Positions 43,247 through 52,619 of a stretch of DNA of 64,000 nucleotides are shown here, one piece after another. A program made the position numbers and the translations under genes. The notes below the pieces were generated by a model. It saw only the letters and a program-made list of their open reading frames with translations, had not been told where the DNA came from and did not search any database. This stretch comes from Oceanimonas pelagia (GTDB taxonomy: Bacteria > Pseudomonadota > Gammaproteobacteria > Enterobacterales > Aeromonadaceae). Position 1 is the stretch's first letter. Each line of letters opens with the position of its first letter. The DNA lies in the NCBI RefSeq assembly GCF_030849025.1, contig NZ_CP118224.1:976001-1040000 (forward strand), written 5' to 3'.

Positions 43247-44740
43247 ATGAGCGAACTGCTGACCCGGGAACAGTACCACGCCTTTGCGGCCGAGCTGCAA
43301 TTCCCCACCGAGAGCTTTATCGGCGGCCGTTTTCGTCCGGCGCTGTCCGGTGAGACCCTGCCGACCATTAACCCGGCCACCGGCGAAGTTCTGGCCGAGA
43401 TCGCCGCCTGCGGCACCGAAGACGTGGATCTGGCAGTGCAGGCCGCTCGTGACGCCTTTGACGATGGCCGCTGGAGCGAGCTGCATCCCAACGAGCGCAA
43501 GGCGGTATTGCTGAAGCTGGCCGATCTGATGGAGCAGCACAGCCTTGAACTGGCGGTGCTGGAAAGCCTGGACTCCGGCAAGCCGATCGCCGAGTGCGAG
43601 ACGGTCGACGTGCCCGAAACCATTCACTTTATTCGCTGGCACGCCGAGTCGGTCGACAAGATTTACGATCAGACCGCGCCCGTCGGCTCGGATGCCGTGG
43701 CCATGGTGGTGCGCGAGCCTATCGGTGTGGTGGGCGCGGTGCTGCCCTGGAACTTTCCGCTGCTGATGCTGGGCTGGAAACTGGGCCCGGCGCTGGCGGC
43801 CGGCTGTACTGTAGTGCTCAAACCCGCGATGCAGACCTCGCTGACCACGCTGCGGGTGGCTGAGCTGGCGCACGAAGCCGGCCTGCCCGCCGGTGTGCTT
43901 AACGTGGTCACCGGCCGCGGCTCCGTGGTCGGGGCCGCCATTGGCCGCCATGCCGATGTGGACATGGTGACCTTTACCGGCTCCACCGAGACCGGCCGCC
44001 TGTTCCTGAACTACGCCGCCGAGTCCAACCTCAAGGAAGTGGTGCTGGAATGCGGCGGCAAGAACCCCTGCATCGTGCTGGACGATGCCGAAAACCTGGA
44101 CAGCGTGGCCGACCATGTGGTGGCCGCCGCCTTCTGGAACATGGGCGAAAACTGCTCTGCCGGCTCACGGCTTATCGTGCATGAAAACATCAAGGATGCC
44201 CTGCTCGAGCGTGTTTGCGCCAAGACCCGCGAGTGGCGCACCGGCGACCCGCTGGATCCGGCCAACAAACTGGGTGCTTTGGTCGACAAGGGGCATTTCG
44301 ACAAGGTGGTGAGCTATCTGCACCGGGGCAAGCAGGACGGTCATACCGTGCTGCTGGGCGGTGAGCCGATGGAAGGCAACTGCGTGCCCCCCACCATTTT
44401 CGACGGCGTGAAGAACGGCGACGTGCTGGCACGGGAAGAAATCTTCGGCCCGATACTGGTGGTGATCACCGTGTCCAGCGTCGAGGAGGCCATCGCGGTT
44501 GCCAATGATACCGACTACGGCCTGGCGGCCTCGGTATTCACCGGCAATGCCAAAAAGGCGCTGCGGGCGGCCCGGGCGGTACGCGCCGGTACCGTTACCG
44601 TGAACTGCTTCGGTGAGGGAGATGCCACCACCCCCTTTGGCGGCTACAAGCAATCCGGCTTTGGCGGCCGTGACAACTCCGTTCATGCCCACGATCAGTA
44701 CACCCAGCTGAAAACCATCTGGCTGGATCTGAACGACTAA
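43247..44740 (+). CDS. Aldehyde dehydrogenase, PuuC-like, of the lyase operon
   Basis: 497 residues. Catalytic E268 (LECGGKNP) and C303 (NMGENCSAGSR), and coenzyme-site PWNFPLLMLGWKLGPALAAG. The overall pattern is that of gamma-glutamylaminobutyraldehyde / semialdehyde dehydrogenases (PuuC group). It starts three bases after the lyase gene, with GGGAGAAT as ribosome site. It would oxidise the semialdehyde made by the lyase or amine oxidase. Confidence 0.86.
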   Translation: MSELLTREQYHAFAAELQFPTESFIGGRFRPALSGETLPTINPATGEVLAEIAACGTEDVDLAVQAARDAFDDGRWSELHPNERKAVLLKLADLMEQHSLELAVLESLDSGKPIAECETVDVPETIHFIRWHAESVDKIYDQTAPVGSDAVAMVVREPIGVVGAVLPWNFPLLMLGWKLGPALAAGCTVVLKPAMQTSLTTLRVAELAHEAGLPAGVLNVVTGRGSVVGAAIGRHADVDMVTFTGSTETGRLFLNYAAESNLKEVVLECGGKNPCIVLDDAENLDSVADHVVAAAFWNMGENCSAGSRLIVHENIKDALLERVCAKTREWRTGDPLDPANKLGALVDKGHFDKVVSYLHRGKQDGHTVLLGGEPMEGNCVPPTIFDGVKNGDVLAREEIFGPILVVITVSSVEEAIAVANDTDYGLAASVFTGNAKKALRAARAVRAGTVTVNCFGEGDATTPFGGYKQSGFGGRDNSVHAHDQYTQLKTIWLDLND

Positions 44741-44749
44741 GCCGATAAC

Positions 44750-44770
44750 GCCCGGCGCACGGCGCCGGGC
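44750..44770 (+). other. Hairpin after the aldehyde dehydrogenase gene
   Basis: Perfect 9-bp stem GCCCGGCGC / GCGCCGGGC, loop of 3, followed by TTGTCGTG rather than a T tract. Possibly partial termination before the oxidase gene. Confidence 0.55.
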
Positions 44771-44807
44771 TTGTCGTGACCTACTTTTCTTCGAGAGGAA
44801 TCGGAGA

Positions 44808-46154
44808 ATGACCAAAACCATTAATGTCCGCCGCCTTCCCAGGGATACCGGGCCGGCCGGCTGGAACAGTATTCTTCCGCCTGCGCGTACTCACCCTGAG
44901 TTGAAAGAGGATATTCGGGCCGACTGGGTGGTCGTGGGTGGCGGTTTTGCGGGCATGGCCGCCGCCCGGCGCCTGAGCCAGCTGGTTGGCGATGACCGCG
45001 TGGTACTGCTGGAAGCGGGCCGGCTGGCCCAGGGGCCGGCGGGGCGCAACAGCGGCTTTATGATTGATCTGCCCCACGAACTGAACTCGGAAACCTATGC
45101 CGGCGCGGCCGAGGCCGATATGCTGCAGATCCGGCTGAACCGGGCGGCCATCGACTTTGCCCGGAACATGGCCCGGGAGTTTGACATGCCCGAGCGGGTG
45201 TTTGATCCCTGTGGCAAGCTGACCGGTGCCGCCACCGCCAAGGGTGCGCAGCATATCGACAGCTATGCCCGCCACCTGGAAGGCCTGGGTGAGCAGTATC
45301 GCCTGCTTGATGCCGGCGAGATGAAGGCCCACACCGGCATCGATTTTTACCAGAAAGGGCTTTATACCCCGGGCGCGGTGATGATTCAGCCGGCCGCCTT
45401 TATTCGCATGGCGGCAGAGGGCCTGGCCGAGCGGGTGGCCATTTACGAACAGAGCCCAGTGCTGAAAATGGATCTGGGCGACGAGCATGTGCTGCATACC
45501 CCCCAGGGCCGGGTTCGTGCCCGCCATGTGATCCTGGCGGTGAACGGCCATATTCAGTCGTTCGGCTTCTACCCGCGCCAGCTGCTGCACGTGTTTACCT
45601 ATGCCTCCATGACCCGGGCCCTGTCGGCCGGCGAAGCGGCCCGGCTGGGGGGCACACCGGACTGGGGCGTGTTGCCGGCGGATCCCATGGGCACCACGGT
45701 ACGTCGAGTATCAAGCCTGATGGGCAGCGGCGATCGGGTGACGGTGCGCAACCGCTTTACCCTGAATCAGTCGATGGAAATTTCCGAGCGCCAGCTCAGG
45801 GATGTGTTCAAGGCTCACGACCGCGCCTTTGCCGCCCGCTTTCCCATGCTCGACGGGGTGCCGATGGAGCACCGCTGGGGGGGCCGGCTGTGCCTGTCCT
45901 GGAACTCGGTGCCGGCCTTTGGTGAGCTGGAGTCGCGGGTATATTCCGCTGCCTGCCAGAACGGTCTGGGTACGGTGAAAGGGACGCTTTCGGGTATGCT
46001 GGCGGTGGACCTGGCGTTGAACCACAGATCTGAACTGCTGGATGAGTTTATGAGCTATGAGGCGCCTAGGCGGTTGCCGCCCGAGCCTTTCTTGTCGGTG
46101 GGCGCCAACCTGACCATGCGCTGGAAGGAATGGCTGGCGGGTATTGAGTTGTAA
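44808..46154 (+). CDS. FAD-dependent amine oxidoreductase (DAO family) of the lyase operon
   Basis: 448 residues. VVVGGGFAGMAAARRLS starts near residue 43; GPAGRNSGFMIDLPHEL and WGGRLCLSWNSVPAFGELE are family motifs shared with PuuB-type oxidases and with the paralogue at 22804. It probably oxidises an amine or imino acid feeding the lyase and aldehyde dehydrogenase. It follows them by 67 bases. Confidence 0.83.
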   Translation: MTKTINVRRLPRDTGPAGWNSILPPARTHPELKEDIRADWVVVGGGFAGMAAARRLSQLVGDDRVVLLEAGRLAQGPAGRNSGFMIDLPHELNSETYAGAAEADMLQIRLNRAAIDFARNMAREFDMPERVFDPCGKLTGAATAKGAQHIDSYARHLEGLGEQYRLLDAGEMKAHTGIDFYQKGLYTPGAVMIQPAAFIRMAAEGLAERVAIYEQSPVLKMDLGDEHVLHTPQGRVRARHVILAVNGHIQSFGFYPRQLLHVFTYASMTRALSAGEAARLGGTPDWGVLPADPMGTTVRRVSSLMGSGDRVTVRNRFTLNQSMEISERQLRDVFKAHDRAFAARFPMLDGVPMEHRWGGRLCLSWNSVPAFGELESRVYSAACQNGLGTVKGTLSGMLAVDLALNHRSELLDEFMSYEAPRRLPPEPFLSVGANLTMRWKEWLAGIEL

Positions 46155-46176
46155 GTCTTGGTGAGTACCAAGGATT

Positions 46177-46207
46177 GGGCCCCGGCATCACGCCGGGGGC
46201 CTTTTTT
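46177..46207. terminator. Terminator between oxidase and eamA genes
   Basis: Stem GGCCCCGGC / GCCGGGGGCC with one bulge, then T6 on the plus strand. It also ends the convergent eamA gene region. Confidence 0.85.
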
Positions 46208-47072
46208 ATTTGGCGAGCAGCGGGGTTGATAGGCGCCGTGGCGCCGGCAGGCGTTGCAGTAACAGTGCCAGCAACACCACCAGGCCGCCCATCCAGGCCT
46301 GCTCACCGGGTGCTTCAGCCAGCACCATCCAGACCCACAGCGGCCCCAGGATCATTTCCAGCATCATCAGCAGACCCACCTCTGCCGCCGGCAGATAGCG
46401 CGGCCCCTGGGTGATCAGGGCATAGGCCAGGGGCACTACGCCGAGGCCGAGCAGGGCCATCCACAGCATGTCTTCGGCGGGCATGGTCAGGGTAGGGGTC
46501 TGAAACAGGGCAAACAGGCTGACCAGCAGACCGGCGGGCACCAGCGCCGGGGTCATGTTGGCGGGACTGGCGGCCCGCTCCACCACAAACTTGGCGGCCA
46601 TGCTGGCGGCGCACAGCAGGGCGGTGAGATCACCGAGCAAATGGCCCTCATGCTGGCTGCCGGAAAACACCAGCGCCAGCCCGCTGATGCACAACCCGAT
46701 GGCCAGCCAGGTACGCCCGGACACGCGCTCCCGCAGCACAAAGCGGCTGAGCAGGGCGCCGATCAACGGCGCGGCGCTCAGAATGATCAGGGTATTGGCC
46801 ACGCTGGTCAGCCGGATGGAGATCACAAAGGTGATGGTGCAAATGGCATAAAACAGCGCCGAGCCCAGGCCCAGGCCGAACAGCCGGCGGCTGGGACGGT
46901 AACGGTGCCGCCGACACAGGCAGGCGGTGCCGATGCACAGGCTGAGCAGCAGCCCGCGCCAGAACAGCAAGGTCCAGTGATCGGCGCTGATCAGGCGAAT
47001 CAGCAGGGCATCCAGGCTGAGCACGGCCACCCCGGCCAGGGTCAACAGCACACCTTTTTGGTAAGGACTCAT
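46206..47072 (-). CDS. EamA-family (DMT superfamily) transporter
   Basis: 288 residues from MSPYQKGVLLTLAGVAVLSL, ten membrane segments in two EamA halves (about 5-135 and 145-280). WTLLFWRGLLLSL and YLPAAEVGLLMMLEMILGPLWVW are EamA signatures. It is probably an exporter of amino acids or metabolites; substrate unknown. A 37-codon in-frame N-terminal extension is rejected because it is arginine/proline-rich and lacks the family start. Confidence 0.84.
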   Translation of the reverse strand: MSPYQKGVLLTLAGVAVLSLDALLIRLISADHWTLLFWRGLLLSLCIGTACLCRRHRYRPSRRLFGLGLGSALFYAICTITFVISIRLTSVANTLIILSAAPLIGALLSRFVLRERVSGRTWLAIGLCISGLALVFSGSQHEGHLLGDLTALLCAASMAAKFVVERAASPANMTPALVPAGLLVSLFALFQTPTLTMPAEDMLWMALLGLGVVPLAYALITQGPRYLPAAEVGLLMMLEMILGPLWVWMVLAEAPGEQAWMGGLVVLLALLLQRLPAPRRLSTPLLAK

Positions 47073-47181
47073 AACGGTATCCAGGCGAATGAATAATGGC
47101 CAGCATGGCCACTTTTTCGCTGCCGGACTGTGTTGAAAGCGGCCGAAAAGGCGACGGAAACGACCCGAAAAGGGCGGGCAC

Positions 47182-47207
47182 AAAAAACGGGCCTGACGGC
47201 CCGTTTG
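47182..47207 (-). terminator. Terminator of the nhaC-like gene
   Basis: Minus-strand stem ACGGGCC / GGCCCGT followed by T6. Confidence 0.88.
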
Positions 47208-47227
47208 TATTCAAGTCAGCAGTGGAC

Positions 47228-48703
47228 TTATTTCACCGCGAGCGGTTCGGGGGCAGGCCCGGCCTCTTCCCGCTGCCATTGTTCCTGCTCTGCTGCCGTG
47301 GCCCTGGGGGAGAACCAGCCCAGGTAGCCATAGGCCATGCCGATCAGCGGCGACAGCCAGCAGGCAAAGGCCAGGGGAATGTACAGCAGGTTCTCGGTGT
47401 GGCCTTCGGCAATGCCCAGCCCCAGGGCGGTGATCACCACGGCGCCGCCGGCGTTCCAGGGAATGAGCGGCGAAATCAGGGTGCCGCCTTCTTCACAGGC
47501 GCGGGACAGGTTGAGCGGCGAGTAGCCCTTGGCCTTGTAGGCGGGGGCATACATGCGGCCGGGCAGGGCGATGGACAGGTAAGGGTCGCCGCCCACCACA
47601 TTGGTCATGGCCGAGGTGGCAATGGCGGAGCCCTGCATGGCGCCAAAGCTTTTGGCCCGGCCGAGAATCTTCTCCACGATCACCGTCAGGCAGCCGGTGC
47701 GCTCCAGCACGCCGCCAAAGGCCAGCGCCACCAGCATCAGGGTAATCACCCAGGTCATGCTCTGAATGCCGCCGCGGTTGAGCAGGGCGTCAATTTCACG
47801 CACGCCGGTGTCTATCTGATAGCCGCTGAACATGAACTCAAAGGCCTGTTGCAGTCCCACTCCCTGGGTCAGCATGGCGGTGGCCAGGCCCAGAAGGGCA
47901 CCGGCAAACAGGGTGGGCAGGGCCGGCATCTTTTTCAGTGCCAGGCCAATGGTAACCACCAGCGGCAGCAGCAGGATCCAGGACAGCGCAAAGTGCCGAT
48001 CCAGGCCGGCGATGATGCCGTCGATACGGGCGAAGTCCACCGCCTGATCGCCGATAAAGGAAAAGCCTGCCACCAGGTAAATGCCCAGGGCAATCAGCAT
48101 GGCGGGCACCGTGGTGGGCAGCATGTTGCGAATATGGTCGAACAGGTCCACACCGGTCACCGCCGGGGCCAGGTTGGTGGTGTCCGACAGCGGTGACATC
48201 TTGTCGCCGAAAAAGGCGCCCGACACCACGGCACCGGCGGTCCAGTACATGGGAATGTCAAAGCCGTTGCCAATGCCCATCAGCGCCAGGCCCACGGTGC
48301 CCGTGGTGCCCCAGGAGGTACCGAGTGACACCGACACCACGGCGCAGATCAGCACGCAGGCGGCCAGGAACAATTCCGGCGAGATCAGACTGAGGCCCAG
48401 CTTGATGAGGTAGGGTACGGTGCCGCTGGCGATCCAGATGCCGACGATCATGCCCACGATGATCAGTATGCCCACCGACTGCAGGCCGAGACGCACCACG
48501 TGCATGATGCCGTCTTCCATGTCGTGCCAGCGATAGCCGCGCAGCCAGCCGATCAGCGCGGTAATGGCCACGCCCATGGCCAGGGGCACATGGGGGGTGA
48601 AATTGCCGAAATAAAACAGCTGCACACCCAGCACCACAAAGGTAAGGGCGATGGGCAGGCAGGCCAGCCAGAAGCCGGGTTTTTGGGGGGCTTGTGTTGT
48701 CAT
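47228..48703 (-). CDS. nhaC: NhaC-family Na+/H+ antiporter
   Basis: 491 residues, about twelve membrane segments. VSVSLGTSWGTTGTVGLALM, GAVVSGAFFGDKMSPLSDTTNLAP and EEGGTLISPLIPWNAGG are NhaC signatures. It exchanges sodium (or a related carboxylate/amine couple in some members) for protons across the inner membrane. A GGAGAGAA ribosome site precedes the ATG. It lies 124 bases downstream of the hybrid kinase gene on the same strand and could be its target or lie on the same transcript. Confidence 0.87.
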   Translation of the reverse strand: MTTQAPQKPGFWLACLPIALTFVVLGVQLFYFGNFTPHVPLAMGVAITALIGWLRGYRWHDMEDGIMHVVRLGLQSVGILIIVGMIVGIWIASGTVPYLIKLGLSLISPELFLAACVLICAVVSVSLGTSWGTTGTVGLALMGIGNGFDIPMYWTAGAVVSGAFFGDKMSPLSDTTNLAPAVTGVDLFDHIRNMLPTTVPAMLIALGIYLVAGFSFIGDQAVDFARIDGIIAGLDRHFALSWILLLPLVVTIGLALKKMPALPTLFAGALLGLATAMLTQGVGLQQAFEFMFSGYQIDTGVREIDALLNRGGIQSMTWVITLMLVALAFGGVLERTGCLTVIVEKILGRAKSFGAMQGSAIATSAMTNVVGGDPYLSIALPGRMYAPAYKAKGYSPLNLSRACEEGGTLISPLIPWNAGGAVVITALGLGIAEGHTENLLYIPLAFACWLSPLIGMAYGYLGWFSPRATAAEQEQWQREEAGPAPEPLAVK

Positions 48704-48827
48704 GGTTCTCTCCTTGAGCCAGTGCCGGCCGGCGGAGTGCCGGGCGGCATACCTGTAACAGGGTCAGGCTAAGGGGAGAATGTATGGCGGTGTTGTGCCA
48801 GTTGTAAAAAGTTGTAAAAGATTTGTA

Positions 48828-51092
48828 TCAGGTGGCGCGTTCCAGTCGCCGGCACAGGGTAGCCAGGTCGTTCCGGGCCTGTTTTGCCGCCCGCTCCACG
48901 GCGATGAGCAGGTGGGGCAGCAAAAACGTCTGGTTTTCGGCGGCGCGCTCCAGCTCGGCCAGTGCCTCGGCCAGGCGGGGCTGATCCAGCATGCCGGCGG
49001 TGCCTCCCAGGCGGTGGGCCAGTCGCGCCAGTTCGTCATGATCCTCGTCGTCTGCCGCCCGTTGCAGCTCCGCCAGCTTGCCGGGCAGTTCGCCGGCAAA
49101 GTTTCTGGCCATGGCCAGCAGCCGGCCGCGGCCCAGCACCCGCAGGTGTTCCTGCAGCAGCGGCCGGGTCAGGGCCGGCTCCGGTTGCAGCCTGATGCCC
49201 ATGGCCTGGGCCAGGGCCTGGGTCAGCCGGGGCCATTGCACCGGCTTGGCCACCACCGCCTTCAGGCCGGCATCCAGATAGCGGCGAATGTCTTCCGGGG
49301 TGACGCTGGCGGTGAGCGCTATGATGGGGGTGTCCTGGTTCAGGCCGGTAAGCTGTTCGCGCATCAGCCGGCTGGTTTCCAGGCCGTCCATGCCCGGCAG
49401 GTGCATGTCCATCAAAATCACGTCAAAGGCCTGCTGGCGGGCCATGTCCAGCGCCTGTTCGCCGCTTTCGGCCTGGCTCACCAGATGATGATGCTGCTCC
49501 AGCAGGGCGGTGAGAATGCCCCGGTTGATGGCCACGTCCTCCACCAGCAGCAGACTCAGGCTGGGCAGGGCGGTCAGCTCGGTGTGGCGGGTTCTGGCCG
49601 GCGCGCTCACCGTGGTCAGCGGCAGGGTAAAGCCAAAGCGGCTGCCCCGGCCGGGAGCACTGTCCAGCGTAAGCGAGCCGCCCATGGCCTCAATCAGCCG
49701 GCGGGAAATGGCCAGTCCCAGGCCGGTGCCGCCATAGCGCCGGCTGATGCTCTCGTCGGCCTGGGTAAAGCGGTCGAAAATGCGGTCCTGCTGCTCGGCG
49801 GCAATGCCGATGCCGTTGTCTTCCACCACAAACTGCCAGCCCTTGCCCACCGGCCGTACCGCCAGGCGCACCTGGCCGCCCTCGTCGGTGAACTTGATGG
49901 CGTTCGAGAGCAGGTTGATCAGCACCTGGCGCACCCGGCCGGCATGGCCCGAGAGCCAGGGCAGGGTATCGGGGGCGTTCAGGCGCAGCCGTATCTGCTT
50001 GGCGCCGGCATAACCCTGCATCATGCCAATGGTGCTTTCCAGCAGTTCGCTCAGGGCAAAGGGCGCCGGCTCTTCCGGCAGCGGGCCCTGCTCCAGGGCG
50101 GCGTAGTCGAGCACGTCGTTGAGCAGCATCAGCAGGTGATCGGCCGAATGTTGCAGGGTGTCGATCAGACCTTTTTCAGATCTGTGCTCCATGGCCGGCT
50201 TGAGCAGGGCCAGGGTGCCCAGAATGCCGTTCATGGGGGTGCGCAGCTCGTGGGTCATGTTGGCAATAAAACGGGACTTGGCGCTGTCGGCCGCTTCCGC
50301 CTCTTCCTTGGCCTGGCGCAGGTGCCGGGTGCGCTTGTCGACCAGGGCCTCCAGCTTGGCCTTGTCGTGTTGCAGTTCGCTCTGGCGCCGCTCCACCGAC
50401 TGGCGCATGGTGTTGATGGCCCCCACCAGGGTGTCGAGTTCGTCGGGCAGGGCGCCCGGGCTGCGCGCCAGGCCGAGGGGAGCGGGGTCGGGGCGGCCCT
50501 CGCCGATTTGCTCCACATAGCGGGCCATGCGTTCCAGATGGCGGGTGACCCGGCGCTGAAACACCAGCATCAGGCTGAGGGCAATCAGCAGCACGGTGAG
50601 CGACTGGCCCAGCAATATGCTGCGGGCGCGGCTGATCAGCTGGTGGCGAATGCTCTGCCGGCTGAAGGCCACTTCCAGCTGTCCCACGCTTTGCGGCCCC
50701 AGCGACGGGCTGGCATACACAAGCTCGAAACGGTGGCGGTTGACTTCGTCACGTTCCGGGCCCCGGCTGAGGGTGAGGGGCTGCTCCAGGCCGTCACCGG
50801 TGACCGTGAGGCTGGCCATGTGGGGCATGTCGAGCATGCTTTCCAGCTGCAGCCGGGCCTGGGGCAGGTTCAGATCCCACAGGCTCTGGGACAGGCTGTC
50901 GAGGTAGCTGTGTTCAATCAGCACCAGGCGCTCTTCCATTTCCCGGCCGATCTTGCGGTGATCCAGCCACACCTGCACGGCGGTGGACAGCAGGGTAAAG
51001 CACAGGCTGACGCCGATGATCAGCCAGAACAGGCGAAAACTTAACGGGTGCCGCCGCCGGTAGCGGGGCAGCAGGGTCAGCAGGGCATTCAT
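48828..51092 (-). CDS. Hybrid sensor histidine kinase with REC and HPt domains
   Basis: 754 residues. Membrane segments at about 21-43 and 158-178 enclose a periplasmic sensor region of about 115 residues. A HAMP-like linker (180-235) and coiled coil follow. The kinase has H281 in [12 protein letters not shown]-box [15 protein letters not shown] and GGTGLGLAI. The receiver domain carries D562 in [11 protein letters not shown]. The HPt domain carries H693 in [10 protein letters not shown]. This is the three-step phosphorelay layout of TorS, ArcB and EvgS. It immediately follows the binding-protein gene, which likely helps sensing. Confidence 0.88.
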   Translation of the reverse strand: MNALLTLLPRYRRRHPLSFRLFWLIIGVSLCFTLLSTAVQVWLDHRKIGREMEERLVLIEHSYLDSLSQSLWDLNLPQARLQLESMLDMPHMASLTVTGDGLEQPLTLSRGPERDEVNRHRFELVYASPSLGPQSVGQLEVAFSRQSIRHQLISRARSILLGQSLTVLLIALSLMLVFQRRVTRHLERMARYVEQIGEGRPDPAPLGLARSPGALPDELDTLVGAINTMRQSVERRQSELQHDKAKLEALVDKRTRHLRQAKEEAEAADSAKSRFIANMTHELRTPMNGILGTLALLKPAMEHRSEKGLIDTLQHSADHLLMLLNDVLDYAALEQGPLPEEPAPFALSELLESTIGMMQGYAGAKQIRLRLNAPDTLPWLSGHAGRVRQVLINLLSNAIKFTDEGGQVRLAVRPVGKGWQFVVEDNGIGIAAEQQDRIFDRFTQADESISRRYGGTGLGLAISRRLIEAMGGSLTLDSAPGRGSRFGFTLPLTTVSAPARTRHTELTALPSLSLLLVEDVAINRGILTALLEQHHHLVSQAESGEQALDMARQQAFDVILMDMHLPGMDGLETSRLMREQLTGLNQDTPIIALTASVTPEDIRRYLDAGLKAVVAKPVQWPRLTQALAQAMGIRLQPEPALTRPLLQEHLRVLGRGRLLAMARNFAGELPGKLAELQRAADDEDHDELARLAHRLGGTAGMLDQPRLAEALAELERAAENQTFLLPHLLIAVERAAKQARNDLATLCRRLERAT

Positions 51093-51839
51093 TCAGGGGG
51101 CGTCCAGGTAATGGCGTTCAAAGTACGGCGTGATTTGTTCAATATACCCGGTTTCGGCAAGCTGCGATAACCGGTTTGACAGCGCCGGCAGCAGGGGCGC
51201 CAGGGGCGAGTGTCTGGGCACGGCCAGGTGGTAATATTCCAGGGTGAGCAGCTCGGGCAGGGGCAGCACGCGCTCGGTCAGCCCGAGCTTTTGCGCCTGC
51301 AGCCGGCCGGTGGCCAGGCCCACGGGCATGTAGTCGATGCGGCCCAGGGCCAGCTTGTGAAAGTTCTGCTCGCCGGTGGAGACCCGCTCCACATGGGGGT
51401 GGGTGGCGGCCAGCTTATCGAATTCGTCGCCGAAACTGTCGCCAAACAGCAGCCCCAGGGTCTTGTCGGTGAGATTCCAGGGTACCCGGCTGCCATTGCC
51501 GAAATGGGTGAACAGCACCACAGGGTCGGCCACGATGGGCGTGCTGCTGAATAAAAAGTCCGTTTCCCGGGCCTGGGTCTTGTAGGCGGCCACAATCAGG
51601 TCCACCTTGCCGCGGCGGGCCGCCAGCTGGCAGCGTTCCCAGTTGCCGAAGACCCGCATGTCCAGCTGGTAACCCTGCTCGGCCAGCAGCTTGCGCGCCA
51701 GGTGCGGGGCAATGCCGGTGAGCTCGCCGTTCTGGGCCCAGGACAGCGGCGGATACACGGGGTGGCCGCAGGCGGTGAGTACACGGGGCTCGGCCAGTGC
51801 CAGCGCGGGCAGCAGCCACAACAGCAGCAGGCGCAGCAT
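51093..51839 (-). CDS. Periplasmic solute-binding protein, family 3-like, of the sensor operon
   Basis: 248 residues. Signal peptide 1-16 (LLLLWLLPALALA). The SBP family 3 fold is seen in YPPLSWAQNGELTGIAPHLARKLL, CQLAARRGKVDLIVAAY, and LGRIDYMPVGLATGRL. Its gene overlaps the response regulator stop (TGATG) and abuts the kinase start, so all three are made together. It probably presents a ligand to the kinase rather than to a transporter, as no ABC permease is near. Ligand unknown. Confidence 0.82.
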   Translation of the reverse strand: MLRLLLLWLLPALALAEPRVLTACGHPVYPPLSWAQNGELTGIAPHLARKLLAEQGYQLDMRVFGNWERCQLAARRGKVDLIVAAYKTQARETDFLFSSTPIVADPVVLFTHFGNGSRVPWNLTDKTLGLLFGDSFGDEFDKLAATHPHVERVSTGEQNFHKLALGRIDYMPVGLATGRLQAQKLGLTERVLPLPELLTLEYYHLAVPRHSPLAPLLPALSNRLSQLAETGYIEQITPYFERHYLDAP

Positions 51840-52552
51840 CAGCAACACGGCACCGCCCTGGGGGTAAACACGTAACCGGCGCCGTGTACCGTCAGAATAA
51901 TGCGCGGACTGGCCGGATCATCCCCCAGTTTGCGCCGCAGCCGCCCCACCAGCACATCCACGGTGCGGTCGTTGGGGGCCCACTCGCGGTTCTTGATGCG
52001 ATCCAGCAACTGGTCCCGGGACAGGGTCTGACCCGAGTGGTTCATAAAGGCGCACAGCAACTGGTATTCGCCCTGGGTGAAGGGCGTGGCTTCGTCGTTG
52101 AGGTCAAGCAGCAGGCGGCGGTCGAGATCGATGCGCCAGTCGTCAAAGCGGCGCAGGCTGGGGACGGCTCTGGCCCCGGTACCGGCGGTCCGCACCCGGC
52201 GCGCCAGGTTCTTGGCCCGGGCCAGCAGCTCGCGGGGATTAAAGGGCTTGGAGACATATTCGTCGGCGCCGCATTCCAGGCCGATGATGCGCTCTATTTC
52301 ATCCTGGCGGCTGGTCACCAGAATAATGCCGGTGTCGCTGGTGGCGCGAATTTCCCGGGTCAGGGTGAGGCCGTCCTTGCCCGGCAGACGAATGTCGAGC
52401 AACACCAGATCGATGGACTCCTGCGCCAGCCGCTGCTCCGCTTCCTCGGCGCTGGCGGCGCAGTGCACCCGGTATTGCTCCTGGCGAAAGTAATCTGCCA
52501 GGCAGTCCCGGGTGATGTCGTCGTCTTCCACTATCAGAATGCTGATATCCAT
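51839..52552 (-). CDS. OmpR/TorR-type response regulator
   Basis: About 237 residues from MDISILIVEDDDITRDCL. Receiver domain with phospho-acceptor in DLVLLDIRLPGKDG and the lysine in YVSKPFNPREL; C-terminal winged helix with FTQGEYQLLCAFMNHSGQTL and RTVDVLVGRLRRKL. The receiver is close to TorR in pattern. A longer GTG start at 52603 is also open. First gene of the regulator/binding protein/kinase operon; the probable phospho-acceptor from the HPt domain of the kinase. Confidence 0.86.
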   Translation of the reverse strand: MDISILIVEDDDITRDCLADYFRQEQYRVHCAASAEEAEQRLAQESIDLVLLDIRLPGKDGLTLTREIRATSDTGIILVTSRQDEIERIIGLECGADEYVSKPFNPRELLARAKNLARRVRTAGTGARAVPSLRRFDDWRIDLDRRLLLDLNDEATPFTQGEYQLLCAFMNHSGQTLSRDQLLDRIKNREWAPNDRTVDVLVGRLRRKLGDDPASPRIILTVHGAGYVFTPRAVPCC

Positions 52553-52619
52553 ATCCTGCCCGTGTCGTTGGTGATGCCGTACTTGGCTCGAGTGATCTAT
52601 CACCGCCCTTGTCGCCTTG

